This document shows, one piece after another, positions 1 to 5,649 of a stretch of DNA of 13,429 bases. This DNA comes from an uncultured Spongiibacteraceae bacterium (GTDB taxonomy: Bacteria > Pseudomonadota > Gammaproteobacteria > Pseudomonadales > CAMLJR01). The stretch spans positions 1 to 13,429 of the forward strand of contig CAMLJR010000072.1 in NCBI GenBank assembly GCA_946480345.1, in the 5' to 3' direction. The stretch's first letter is position 1. Every line of letters starts with the position of its first letter. The position numbers and the translations under genes are program-made. Under the pieces are notes generated by a model. The model ran no database searches. It saw nothing but the letters and a program-made list of their open reading frames with translations, and was not told the origin of the DNA.

Positions 1-272
1 GCGGTGCGAATGCCGGTCTGCAAAAAGAAGCGCTGATTTATAAACTGCATTGGGCGAGCTGGCATCGCAATCTCGGTAAATTGGCGATGGATGTACTCGG
101 CGCCGAATCGGAAATTCTCGGCGCTGCGCCGTATGAATTGACGCGTCTGCAATCGATGTATTTATTCACGCGCTCCGACACGATCTACGGCGGCACTAAT
201 CAAATTCAGCGCAATATCATTGCCGAGCGCGGTCTCGGGATGCCGAAAGAGCCGAAAGTCGTTATTCAATAA
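1..272 (+). CDS. Acyl-CoA dehydrogenase, C-terminal end (5' truncated by window edge); FadE30-like by context
   Basis: The open frame runs in from the left edge (first full codon at base 3) to a TAA at 270-272, giving about 89 residues. The ATG at 81 is internal and not the start, because the frame is open and conserved-looking before it. The segment IYGGTNQIQRNIIAERGLG is the typical last-helix signature of the acyl-CoA dehydrogenase fold, where the C-terminal domain helps bind FAD and forms the tetramer. The enzyme would introduce an alpha,beta double bond into an acyl-CoA and pass electrons to ETF. The catalytic glutamate lies outside the window. ipdF follows after 14 bases, so the two are almost certainly cotranscribed. 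In M. tuberculosis the same pair is fadE30-ipdF, so a role on a HIP-CoA-type steroid intermediate is likely but inferred. Confidence 0.88.
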   Translation, partial: GANAGLQKEALIYKLHWASWHRNLGKLAMDVLGAESEILGAAPYELTRLQSMYLFTRSDTIYGGTNQIQRNIIAERGLGMPKEPKVVIQ

Positions 273-286
273 GAGGAAAACATTTC

Positions 287-1075
287 ATGGCCAAACAACC
301 CGTTCCGCCGTATGTGCCGGGCCACGGTCTGCTGAAAGGCAAAACTGCATTGATTACCGCTGCGGCAGGGGCTGGCATCGGTTTGTCGACCGCGAAAAAA
401 TTCGCTGAAGAAGGTGTCAGCGCATTGATGATTTCCGATGTGCACGAGAAACGTCTCGCGCAAGCGGTCGAATCAATCGAACAGGAAACCGGCCTGCGCC
501 CGTATGCGCAATTGTGCAACGTCACCAAGGAAGACGAAGTGCAATCGCTGGTTAATGCGGCGATCGCGAACATGGGGCACGTCGATATTTTGTTTAATAA
601 CGCGGGTCTCGGCACGTCGAATAAATTGCTCGAAATGACCGACGAGCAGTGGAATCTCGTGCTCGATGTGACGCTGAATGGCACGTTTCGGATGACACGC
701 GCAATGCTGAAGCATATGTCGCAGCGCGGGCAGGGCGTGATCGTCAATAACGCGTCAGTGCTTGGCTGGCGTGCGCAAAAAGAACAATCGCATTACGCGG
801 CGGCGAAAGCCGGTGTAATGGCTTTCACCCGCTGTGCAGCGGTAGAAGCGGCGGAGTTCGGTGTGCGCGTCAACGCAGTATCGCCGAGCATCGTGCTGCA
901 TCCATTTCTGCGCAAATCGGCGTCGGAAGAATTTCTCGCCGATCTGGAATCGAAAGAGGCATTCGGTCGCGCAGCGGAAACGTGGGAAATTGCGAATATC
1001 GTTGTGTTTCTTGCCAGCGAATATTCAGGCTATATGACTGGCGAAGTAGTTTCGGCTTCGTCGCAGCGCGCTTGA
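287..1075 (+). CDS. ipdF: IpdF-like short-chain dehydrogenase of steroid C/D-ring degradation
   Basis: This is a 262-residue classical SDR. The ATG at 287 has GAGGAAAA upstream. The NAD-binding glycine motif is the unusual TAAAGAGIG at residues 24-32, with D51 after beta-2 (suggesting NAD(H)), NNAG at 104-107 and a catalytic S157-Y170-K174 triad. The stretches GHGLLKGK, NNASVLGWRAQ, QSHYAAAKAGVMA and the C-terminal SSQRA match my memory of M. tuberculosis IpdF (Rv3559c) closely. IpdF is reported to oxidise the 5-hydroxyl of the hydroxy-indene-carboxyl-CoA intermediate to HIEC-CoA, late in cholesterol and bile-acid degradation. The C-terminus lacks the usual SDR 'DGG' segment and ends in the IpdF-type ASSQRA. 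The gene follows the acyl-CoA dehydrogenase in an operon, matching mycobacterial synteny. A generic 3-oxoacyl reductase is the less likely alternative. Confidence 0.87.
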   Translation: MAKQPVPPYVPGHGLLKGKTALITAAAGAGIGLSTAKKFAEEGVSALMISDVHEKRLAQAVESIEQETGLRPYAQLCNVTKEDEVQSLVNAAIANMGHVDILFNNAGLGTSNKLLEMTDEQWNLVLDVTLNGTFRMTRAMLKHMSQRGQGVIVNNASVLGWRAQKEQSHYAAAKAGVMAFTRCAAVEAAEFGVRVNAVSPSIVLHPFLRKSASEEFLADLESKEAFGRAAETWEIANIVVFLASEYSGYMTGEVVSASSQRA

Positions 1076-1093
1076 TTGGCATGAAACTTCACT

Positions 1094-1235
1094 AGCGGGA
1101 TGGTGGAGTTTCTTTCGGGACCGTCGGCGGCATGGATGCCGACGACGAGCTAGGGCCTGCCCCATCGCGAAGCGATCGCTGTGGGCACATGGACGTACTT
1201 GCCGCGTGTCCCGAAAGGAACTCCGCCATTGCGCT
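1094..1235. repeat. Palindromic intergenic element (REP/MITE-like) between ipdF and the MaoC gene
   Basis: The gap between the two genes is built around a long inverted repeat. The left arm 1102-1121 and right arm 1208-1227 match at 18 of 20 positions, and both mismatches would be G-U pairs in one strand's RNA. A looser match extends out to 1094 and 1235 (24 of 28 in total). Between the arms are smaller hairpins: CGTCGGC at 1122-1128 with GCCGACG at 1138-1144, and ATCGC/GCGAT around GAA at 1164-1176. No transposase or convincing ORF lies inside. The arrangement fits a non-coding mobile repeat or processed RNA structure inserted inside an operon. No second copy is in this window, so the repeat-family assignment is inferred. 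Confidence 0.6.
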
Positions 1236-1258
1236 TCGCTCGATGACAGGAAAAAATC

Positions 1259-1717
1259 ATGACAACCATTTTCAAACATCCGAATGAATTGTTGAGCGCC
1301 GAAGGCAAAGATCTTGGCGTCAGCGAATGGGTCGAAATCGATCAGGCGCGTATTAATTTATTCGCCGACGCCACCGGCGATCATCAGTGGATTCATGTCG
1401 ATCCGGAAAAAGCGAAAGGCGGCCCGTTCGGCACCACGATCGCACATGGCTATTTGACGCTGTCGCTGGTGAATTTGTTTTTGCCGCAAATCATCGACGT
1501 GCAGGGTATCAGCATGGGTGTGAATTACGGCTGCGATAAAGTGCGGTTTCCCGCAGCGGTTAAGGTGAATTCGCGCGTGCGCGGTCGCGGCGAACTGGTC
1601 AAAGCCGAGGAAGTGAAAGGCGGCATTCAGGCGACGACACGCGTTACCGTCGAAGTCGAGGGCAGCGATAAACCTGCCTGTATCGTCGATACCATCAGCC
1701 GCTACTATCCGGCCTGA
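1259..1717 (+). CDS. MaoC-family (R)-specific enoyl-CoA hydratase, HtdZ-like
   Basis: The protein has 152 residues, normal for a single-hotdog MaoC hydratase. The ATG at 1259 follows ACAGGAAA. The hydratase-2 motif is at residues 35-65: FADATGDHQWIHVDP and then GTTIAHGYLTLS. The D41-x4-H46 spacing matches the catalytic Asp/His pair of PhaJ-type R-hydratases. It resembles the M. tuberculosis protein Rv0130 (HtdZ) as I remember it, including the ending near IVDTISRYY. It would hydrate a trans-2-enoyl-CoA to the (R)-3-hydroxyacyl-CoA in the cytoplasm. It lies 183 bases after ipdF on the same strand, so it is probably in the same transcription unit despite the repeat element between them. A steroid-derived enoyl-CoA substrate is inferred from context only. 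Confidence 0.87.
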   Translation: MTTIFKHPNELLSAEGKDLGVSEWVEIDQARINLFADATGDHQWIHVDPEKAKGGPFGTTIAHGYLTLSLVNLFLPQIIDVQGISMGVNYGCDKVRFPAAVKVNSRVRGRGELVKAEEVKGGIQATTRVTVEVEGSDKPACIVDTISRYYPA

Positions 1718-1742
1718 TACCTCACCCACCTGATACGTTAAT

Positions 1743-1771
1743 CGATCGCCATACAGCGCGTGTGGCGATCG
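1743..1771 (+). terminator. Hairpin after the MaoC gene, probable weak terminator
   Basis: A perfect 9-bp stem (CGATCGCCA at 1743-1751 with TGGCGATCG at 1763-1771) encloses an 11-nt loop, 26 bases after the stop codon. The following bases, AAAATACTCTT, hold only a poor T-tract, so termination may be inefficient or Rho-assisted. The rest of the 1718-1933 gap shows no coding signal; its right end holds the operator-like site. Confidence 0.5.
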
Positions 1772-1892
1772 AAAATACTCTTCCCCCCAAGATATCCTCG
1801 ACAATCTCAACGATATTTCGCATCAATTCACGCGGGCGTAGTCATCATCGAATACCGGTGTTATTGTAGGCCCGCCGTTTATTTTGCTAACT

Positions 1893-1911
1893 TTAAATAG
1901 GACATTCGTCC
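1893..1911 (+). promoter_or_regulatory. Operator-like site, copy 1: TTAAATAGGACA-N3-GTCC
   Basis: The dyad GGAC-ATTC-GTCC (1900-1911) is preceded by TTAAATA and lies 22 bases before the SnoaL-like ATG. The same 19-base pattern recurs at 5497-5515 with 17 of 19 positions identical, also just upstream of a gene start. A possible promoter overlaps it: TTGTAG at 1864-1869, 18 bases, then TGC-TAACTT as an extended -10 at 1885-1893, which would put the transcript start at or near the dyad. Repression by a dimeric regulator (TetR- or LuxR-type) is a reasonable inference. The promoter assignment is weak. Confidence 0.55.
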
Positions 1912-1933
1912 AATATTGTGCGGGAAAATAATT

Positions 1934-2404
1934 ATGAATACGCAAGCCGATATCGAAGCAATCAAACAACTTAAATTCCGTTATTTCCGTTTGCTCGATC
2001 AGAAACGAATTGACGAGCTCGGCGAGCTGCTCGCCGACGATTGCACGGTGAGTTACAACATGGGGCGCTACGGCGCGTCGAGTCGCGCGGAAACGATTGA
2101 ATTCTTGCGCGCCAGCATGACCAAAACCACATTGCTAACGCTGCATCAGGGCCATCATCCGGAAATCGAAATACTCAGCGCTACCGAAGCGACCGGCACA
2201 TGGTATCTGCACGATATTGTCGTCAATCTCGAAGAGAAAACGCGGCTCGAAGGCGGAGCGTTCTATCAGGACCGCTATCGCAAAATCGATGGCGAATGGA
2301 AGTTCACGCATACCGGCTATCGTCGCACCTTCGAAGTTTCGCAGCCTCTGGGTAACGTCGATATTTTCAACGGTTTTATCGAAGATGGTCCTTTCGGCAA
2401 ATAG
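1934..2404 (+). CDS. SnoaL-like / NTF2-fold protein
   Basis: The protein has 156 residues. I start it at the ATG at 1934 because the upstream in-frame TTG at 1916 lies against the operator-like palindrome and has no ribosome site. The ribosome site for 1934 is itself modest (GGGAAAA). The N-terminal pattern ADIEAIKQLKFRYFRLLDQK and the later DDCTVSYN, HQGHHPEIEI and GEWKFTHTGYRR resemble the SnoaL_4 branch of the NTF2-like superfamily. These are small alpha+beta cone proteins acting as isomerases, dehydratases or hydrolases, or as binding partners. No specific reaction can be assigned. It is the first gene of a three-gene run with the LLM oxidoreductase (13 bases downstream) and an SDR. NTF2-like members are frequent in steroid and aromatic catabolic clusters. 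Confidence 0.85.
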   Translation: MNTQADIEAIKQLKFRYFRLLDQKRIDELGELLADDCTVSYNMGRYGASSRAETIEFLRASMTKTTLLTLHQGHHPEIEILSATEATGTWYLHDIVVNLEEKTRLEGGAFYQDRYRKIDGEWKFTHTGYRRTFEVSQPLGNVDIFNGFIEDGPFGK

Positions 2405-2417
2405 GTAGGTTTAAAAA

Positions 2418-3299
2418 ATGGCTAACACACGATTTACATTAATGCTGGGAATGGGCGGTTACGAAGATTATCAAGCGGTCGCGCGTGCTGCCGAGGCGGC
2501 CGGGTTCGCATCGGTATCGATGCCCGACAGTATTTTCTTTCCGCAGAAAACCGAATCCGATTATCCGTATGCCGATACCGCTGCGGTTCGGCAATTTATT
2601 TCGGTATCGCCGTTCATCGAACCGATTGTCGCGATGACATGGATGGCCGCAGTGACAACGAAATTGCGTTTTTATCCCGGCGTGATGAAGGTGCCGGTGC
2701 GTCAGCCGTTGATTCTGGCAAAGGCACTCAGTTCGCTCGCCGCGCTTTCGAACAATCGCGTCTCCTTGGGTGCGGGACTTAGTCCATGGCGCGAAGATTT
2801 CAGCTACAACGGTGTCGATTTCGATAAGCGTGGCAAATTAATGGATGAATGCATCGAAATTTTACGCGGCGCGATGAGCGGCGAGTATTTCGAATATCAC
2901 AGCGATAACTATGAGTTCGGTCCGATGAAAATGAGCCCGGCAGTGACGAAGCCCGTGCCGATTTTAATTGGGGGTCACACGAAACCAGCACTGGCGCGTG
3001 CTGCTCGGCTCGGCGATGGCTGGATTTCGGCGAACGCCGATTTCGATACATTGAAAGGGTTGATCGAGCAGCTCAATGCTTTGCGTGCCGAGCATGGCAC
3101 TTTGCAACGCGATGATTTCGAAATTCATGGCTTCGATATCAACGCGCGCACCATCGACGATATGCGCCGTGTACGCGATCTCGGCGTGACCGATATGTGC
3201 GTGTCGGCATGGAATGTTTACGAACCGAATATCAGCCTGCAGGAAAAGCTTGATGGTATCCGCCAGTTTGGCGACGAATTTATTTCTAAATTCGATTAA
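2418..3299 (+). CDS. LLM-class (luciferase-like) flavin-dependent oxidoreductase
   Basis: The protein has 293 residues, the usual size for a TIGR03619-like member of the bacterial luciferase superfamily. The ATG at 2418 follows TAGGTAGG. Visible family features are the N-terminal strand ending LGMGGYEDY, ARAAEAAGFASVSMPDS, a central FYPGVMKVPVRQPLILAKALSS, the loop SLGAGLSPWREDF, and the phosphate-binding PVPILIGGHTKPALARAARLGDGW. Such proteins form TIM barrels using FMN or F420. Proteobacteria mostly lack F420, so FMN supplied by a reductase is more likely, acting as a monooxygenase or dehydrogenase. M. tuberculosis has a related-type gene (Rv3520c) in its cholesterol regulon, which supports but does not prove a steroid role. 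The next gene starts 26 bases downstream. Confidence 0.85.
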   Translation: MANTRFTLMLGMGGYEDYQAVARAAEAAGFASVSMPDSIFFPQKTESDYPYADTAAVRQFISVSPFIEPIVAMTWMAAVTTKLRFYPGVMKVPVRQPLILAKALSSLAALSNNRVSLGAGLSPWREDFSYNGVDFDKRGKLMDECIEILRGAMSGEYFEYHSDNYEFGPMKMSPAVTKPVPILIGGHTKPALARAARLGDGWISANADFDTLKGLIEQLNALRAEHGTLQRDDFEIHGFDINARTIDDMRRVRDLGVTDMCVSAWNVYEPNISLQEKLDGIRQFGDEFISKFD

Positions 3300-3325
3300 T
3301 TATTTTTTTAATTCGGAGAATAAAA

Positions 3326-4117
3326 ATGGCACGGTTACAGGGGAAAGTCGCTATCGTCACCGGCGGTGCTCGCGGCATGGGCGAAGCGACATCGCGTTTA
3401 TTTGTCGAAGAAGGCGCAAAAGTAGTTATTGCCGATGTGCTCGATCAGGAAGGCGCGAAGCTTGCGGACGAACTGAAGGGTAATGCGATTTTTGTGCATC
3501 ACGATGTTACCGATGAAGACAGTTGGAACAATGTAATCAAGCAGGCGAAAACTGCATTTGGTTCAATCGATGTGTTGGTCAATAACGCCGGAATTTTGCT
3601 GTTCAGCGCGATTGTGGATACCGCCAAGAAAGATTACGAGCGTGTGCTCAACGTCAATCTCGTCGGCAGTTTTCTCGGCGTGAAATTAGTCGGTCAGCAA
3701 ATGATTGAACAGGGGAAGGGCGGTTCGATAATTAATATTTCGTCCGTCGATGGTTTGAAAGGCTGTAATGCACTCGTCGCGTATGCGTCGAGCAAGTGGG
3801 GTGTGCGCGGCTTGACGCAAGTTGCGGCGATGGAATTCGGGCCGCTCGGCGTGCGCGTGAACTCGGTACATCCCGGCGGCGTCAACACGGTGATGTCGAA
3901 TCCGAACAAGGAATCGCGAGCGAATATCGATAAGGGTTATAACGACATTCCGCTGCAACGTATCAGCGAGCCGGTTGAGGTTGCACGTGCTTCGCTATTT
4001 CTTGCCAGCGACGATGCGTCATATATCACCGGTGAAGAAATCAAGGTGGACGGCGGTTTGTGTGTCGGCCGTTATTATGCGCAAATTCCCGGTGCACCCG
4101 CATCGCTAGCAAAATAG
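3326..4117 (+). CDS. SDR-family oxidoreductase, 3alpha(20beta)-hydroxysteroid dehydrogenase-like
   Basis: This 263-residue classical SDR starts at the ATG at 3326, with GGAGA at the right distance. Cofactor motif TGGARGMG is at residues 12-19, D37 after beta-2 suggests NAD(H), NNAG is at 86-89, N111 lies in the NVNL segment, and the catalytic residues are S140, Y153 and K157. SIINISSVDGL, LGVRVNSVHPGGVNT and TGEEIKVDGG resemble the 3alpha,20beta-hydroxysteroid dehydrogenase group (FabG3/Rv2002 and the Streptomyces enzyme) as I remember them. It probably oxidises or reduces a steroid hydroxyl or ketone, but a related secondary-alcohol dehydrogenase cannot be excluded. It is the last gene of the SnoaL-LLM-SDR unit, with a terminator hairpin 12 bases after its stop. 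Confidence 0.85.
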   Translation: MARLQGKVAIVTGGARGMGEATSRLFVEEGAKVVIADVLDQEGAKLADELKGNAIFVHHDVTDEDSWNNVIKQAKTAFGSIDVLVNNAGILLFSAIVDTAKKDYERVLNVNLVGSFLGVKLVGQQMIEQGKGGSIINISSVDGLKGCNALVAYASSKWGVRGLTQVAAMEFGPLGVRVNSVHPGGVNTVMSNPNKESRANIDKGYNDIPLQRISEPVEVARASLFLASDDASYITGEEIKVDGGLCVGRYYAQIPGAPASLAK

Positions 4118-4129
4118 GCAGGAATTCGT

Positions 4130-4164
4130 GAAACCGATGACTGCGAAGAGCAGCCATCGGTTTC
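4130..4164 (+). terminator. Terminator hairpin after the SnoaL-LLM-SDR unit
   Basis: A 10-bp perfect stem (GAAACCGATG at 4130-4139 with CATCGGTTTC at 4155-4164) encloses a second 4-bp stem (CTGC 4141-4144 / GCAG 4150-4153) capped by GAAGA. A T-rich but interrupted stretch follows (4171-4190). It lies between convergent genes and may serve both strands. Confidence 0.65.
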
Positions 4165-4184
4165 CGATAAAAATTATTCTTTAA

Positions 4185-4454
4185 TTATTTCTTATCCGAA
4201 TCCACATCGTTCTTGATTTCTTTCGCTTTATCTTTGGTGTAATCCGCGCCTTCTTCGACACGATGTTTCGCTTTTTTAGCGGCGCATTCGACATCGCCTT
4301 CCATGCATACGGCTTCTTGCACGCGGTGGGCGCCTTTCTTGACGCCACGTTCCATATCGTTGCCTACGGCTTGTGCCTTTTCCGTTACCGTTTCTTCGGC
4401 GTGAACAACACCAGCAAGGCCCAGTAATGCAATTGTCATAACGAATGCTTTCAT
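4185..4454 (-). CDS. Small exported protein, lysine/glutamate-rich, two cysteines
   Basis: The protein has 89 residues. I chose the ATG at 4454 because GAGGAAG stands eight bases before it; the in-frame GTG at 4478 has no such site and would bury the signal sequence. A clear Sec signal peptide, MKAFVMTIALLGLAGVVHA, ends in an A-x-A-like VHA site. The mature part is very hydrophilic and probably helical, with two related amphipathic segments (KKGAHRVQEA and KKAKHRVEEGA). Between them lie two cysteines in AVCMEGDVECAAKK, spaced to form a periplasmic disulfide. I have seen similar short uncharacterised proteins in Proteobacteria but know no function. It faces the preceding SDR convergently and seems to be its own transcription unit. 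Confidence 0.8.
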   Translation of the reverse strand: MKAFVMTIALLGLAGVVHAEETVTEKAQAVGNDMERGVKKGAHRVQEAVCMEGDVECAAKKAKHRVEEGADYTKDKAKEIKNDVDSDKK

Positions 4455-4672
4455 AGCGTTCTTCCTCAGTGAGTACACAAAACGTTAATTGCTGCGGCAC
4501 TAATGATGGCCGCAACTGCTCATACTCAACTGAGCAATAATCGCGCCTTAACGATGAGGTCGCGCTGTATAGGTGGTTTGCGAGAGGTTTTTCGCGAAAA
4601 CTTTGTTAGACGTGGGCAGTAATTACAAAAAAACTGAAAAGTTGTGAGCGAAGAGTTACGACTGCAATCGCT

Positions 4673-4696
4673 ACCGCTGCAGAATTTTGCAGCGGT
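4673..4696 (-). terminator. Hairpin downstream of the minus-strand SDR
   Basis: A perfect 9-bp inverted repeat (ACCGCTGCA at 4673-4681, TGCAGCGGT at 4688-4696) with a 6-nt loop lies 16 bases beyond the stop of the minus-strand SDR. No T-run follows it in the direction of that gene, so if it terminates transcription it is not a canonical Rho-independent site. I see no gene between 4455 and 4712. Confidence 0.4.
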
Positions 4697-4712
4697 GCCG
4701 GTCTTTAAATTG

Positions 4713-5468
4713 CTATCCGAGATACGCTTGTCCGCCATCGAGCGCGATGCTCTGTCCATTCACATATCGGCAATCATCCGAGCAAAGCGTTGCGACGAAA
4801 CGCCCGATATCGTCTTCGCATTCGCCGATCCGGCGCATGGGAATGGTGGCGACGAATGCGGCCGCTTCATCCGGATAGGCTTTAATCCAGCCTTGTAGCC
4901 CGGGTGATTTTGCATGCGGCAAAATCACGTTCGTACGAATGCCATCCTTACCCCATTCACATGCAGCCGCGCGCGTCAGCGAGCGAATAGCTTCTTTTAC
5001 TGCGGCGTACGGGCCGTAGGTGCTCATGTCCCAACGTTTCGCGGCAGATGTGGCGAGGTTGACGATACAGCCGTCGCCTTTTAAATGCGGGTAACACAAT
5101 TTCATTAGACGAAATGTCGCGAGCGGACCCGATTCGTAACCGGCGGTAAACGCATCGTCGGTGACCGAATGCAAATCTCCCAGCGGTACTTCCTGAGCGT
5201 TGTTGATGAGAATATTTAATCCGCCGAATTGTTTTACGGTTTCTTCGACACAGTTAGCGAGCGCATCCGCATTTTTGACATTGACTTCCAGTCCGATGGC
5301 TTTGCCGCCGCGGCGTTTGATTTCGGCAACGGTGTCATGCACTTTCGATAAGGTCCGACCGGTCACGGCAACTGCTGCGCCATCGTTCGCTAACGCGAAC
5401 GCAATACCTTGGCCAACGCCTTGGCCTGCACCCGTTACCAATGCCACTTTTCCGTTCAATCTGCTCAT
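4713..5468 (-). CDS. SDR-family oxidoreductase with altered NNAG motif
   Basis: The protein has 251 residues. The ATG at 5468 has AGGAAA seven bases before it. Cofactor motif TGAGQGVG is at residues 12-19; R38 in TGRT after beta-2 suggests NADP(H). The catalytic residues are S141, Y154 and K158, and the C-terminal ALDGGQAYLG is typical. Two usually conserved spots are changed: NNAG reads NNAQ (89-92), and the segment after beta-6 reads NVILPHA instead of N-x-x-x-PG. These affect the substrate and cofactor loop rather than the triad, so it is probably active but on an unusual substrate. It is the only gene in this window besides the SnoaL-like gene with the TTAAATAGGACA-type operator upstream, which suggests coregulation with the SnoaL-LLM-SDR unit. 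The steroid substrate is inferred. Confidence 0.85.
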   Translation of the reverse strand: MSRLNGKVALVTGAGQGVGQGIAFALANDGAAVAVTGRTLSKVHDTVAEIKRRGGKAIGLEVNVKNADALANCVEETVKQFGGLNILINNAQEVPLGDLHSVTDDAFTAGYESGPLATFRLMKLCYPHLKGDGCIVNLATSAAKRWDMSTYGPYAAVKEAIRSLTRAAACEWGKDGIRTNVILPHAKSPGLQGWIKAYPDEAAAFVATIPMRRIGECEDDIGRFVATLCSDDCRYVNGQSIALDGGQAYLG

Positions 5469-5496
5469 GCTGATTTCCTGTCGAATCGTTATTTAA

Positions 5497-5515
5497 TTAA
5501 ATAGGACAGTAGTCC
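5497..5515 (-). promoter_or_regulatory. Operator-like site, copy 2: TTAAATAGGACA-N3-GTCC
   Basis: The dyad AGGAC-AGTA-GTCCT (5503-5516) is preceded on the + strand by TTAAAT and lies 28 bases upstream of the minus-strand SDR start. It matches copy 1 (1893-1911) at 17 of 19 positions. It reads in the opposite orientation relative to its gene, as expected if a symmetric dimer binds. I could not place a convincing -35/-10 pair around it. Confidence 0.55.
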
Positions 5516-5589
5516 TTTCTAGAGCGGCGATTGTGCTCGGGCCGAGCGAGAAAGGAAACGAGAAATTCGATATGGAGAAATTTAATAAG

Positions 5590-5634
5590 CCCCGGTCGCG
5601 TCACCAACGCTCATCGTCGTTCCGCGACCCGGGG
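5590..5634 (-). terminator. Long hairpin after the MFS transporter gene
   Basis: CCCCGGTCGCG (5590-5600) pairs with CGCGACCCGGGG (5623-5634) with one bulged C. An inner AACG/CGTT pairing (5606-5609 and 5618-5621) lies within the 22-nt loop. On the minus strand it starts 16 bases after the transporter stop and is followed by CTTATTAAATTTCTC, a weak T-rich tail. A Rho-independent-like terminator is the simplest reading. The remainder of 5469-5649 holds the operator-like site and nothing else I recognise. Confidence 0.5.
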
Positions 5635-5649
5635 TAGATGCCAATTAGC

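Noticed and set aside
262..747. A 161-residue minus-strand frame opposite ipdF
   Set aside because: Antisense shadow of a recognisable SDR; Cys/Ser/Arg-rich composition and no start signal.
1025..1279. A minus-strand frame over the ipdF-MaoC gap
   Set aside because: It merely reads through the palindromic element; Arg-rich, no ribosome site and no family resemblance.
1916..1933. TTG start for the SnoaL-like protein
   Set aside because: It lies five bases after the operator-like dyad and has no ribosome site; the family-like sequence begins at the ATG at 1934.
4498..4525. Short TGCTCA/TGAGCA inverted repeat upstream of the small exported protein
   Set aside because: A 6-bp stem of this kind is expected often by chance and no promoter elements accompany it convincingly.
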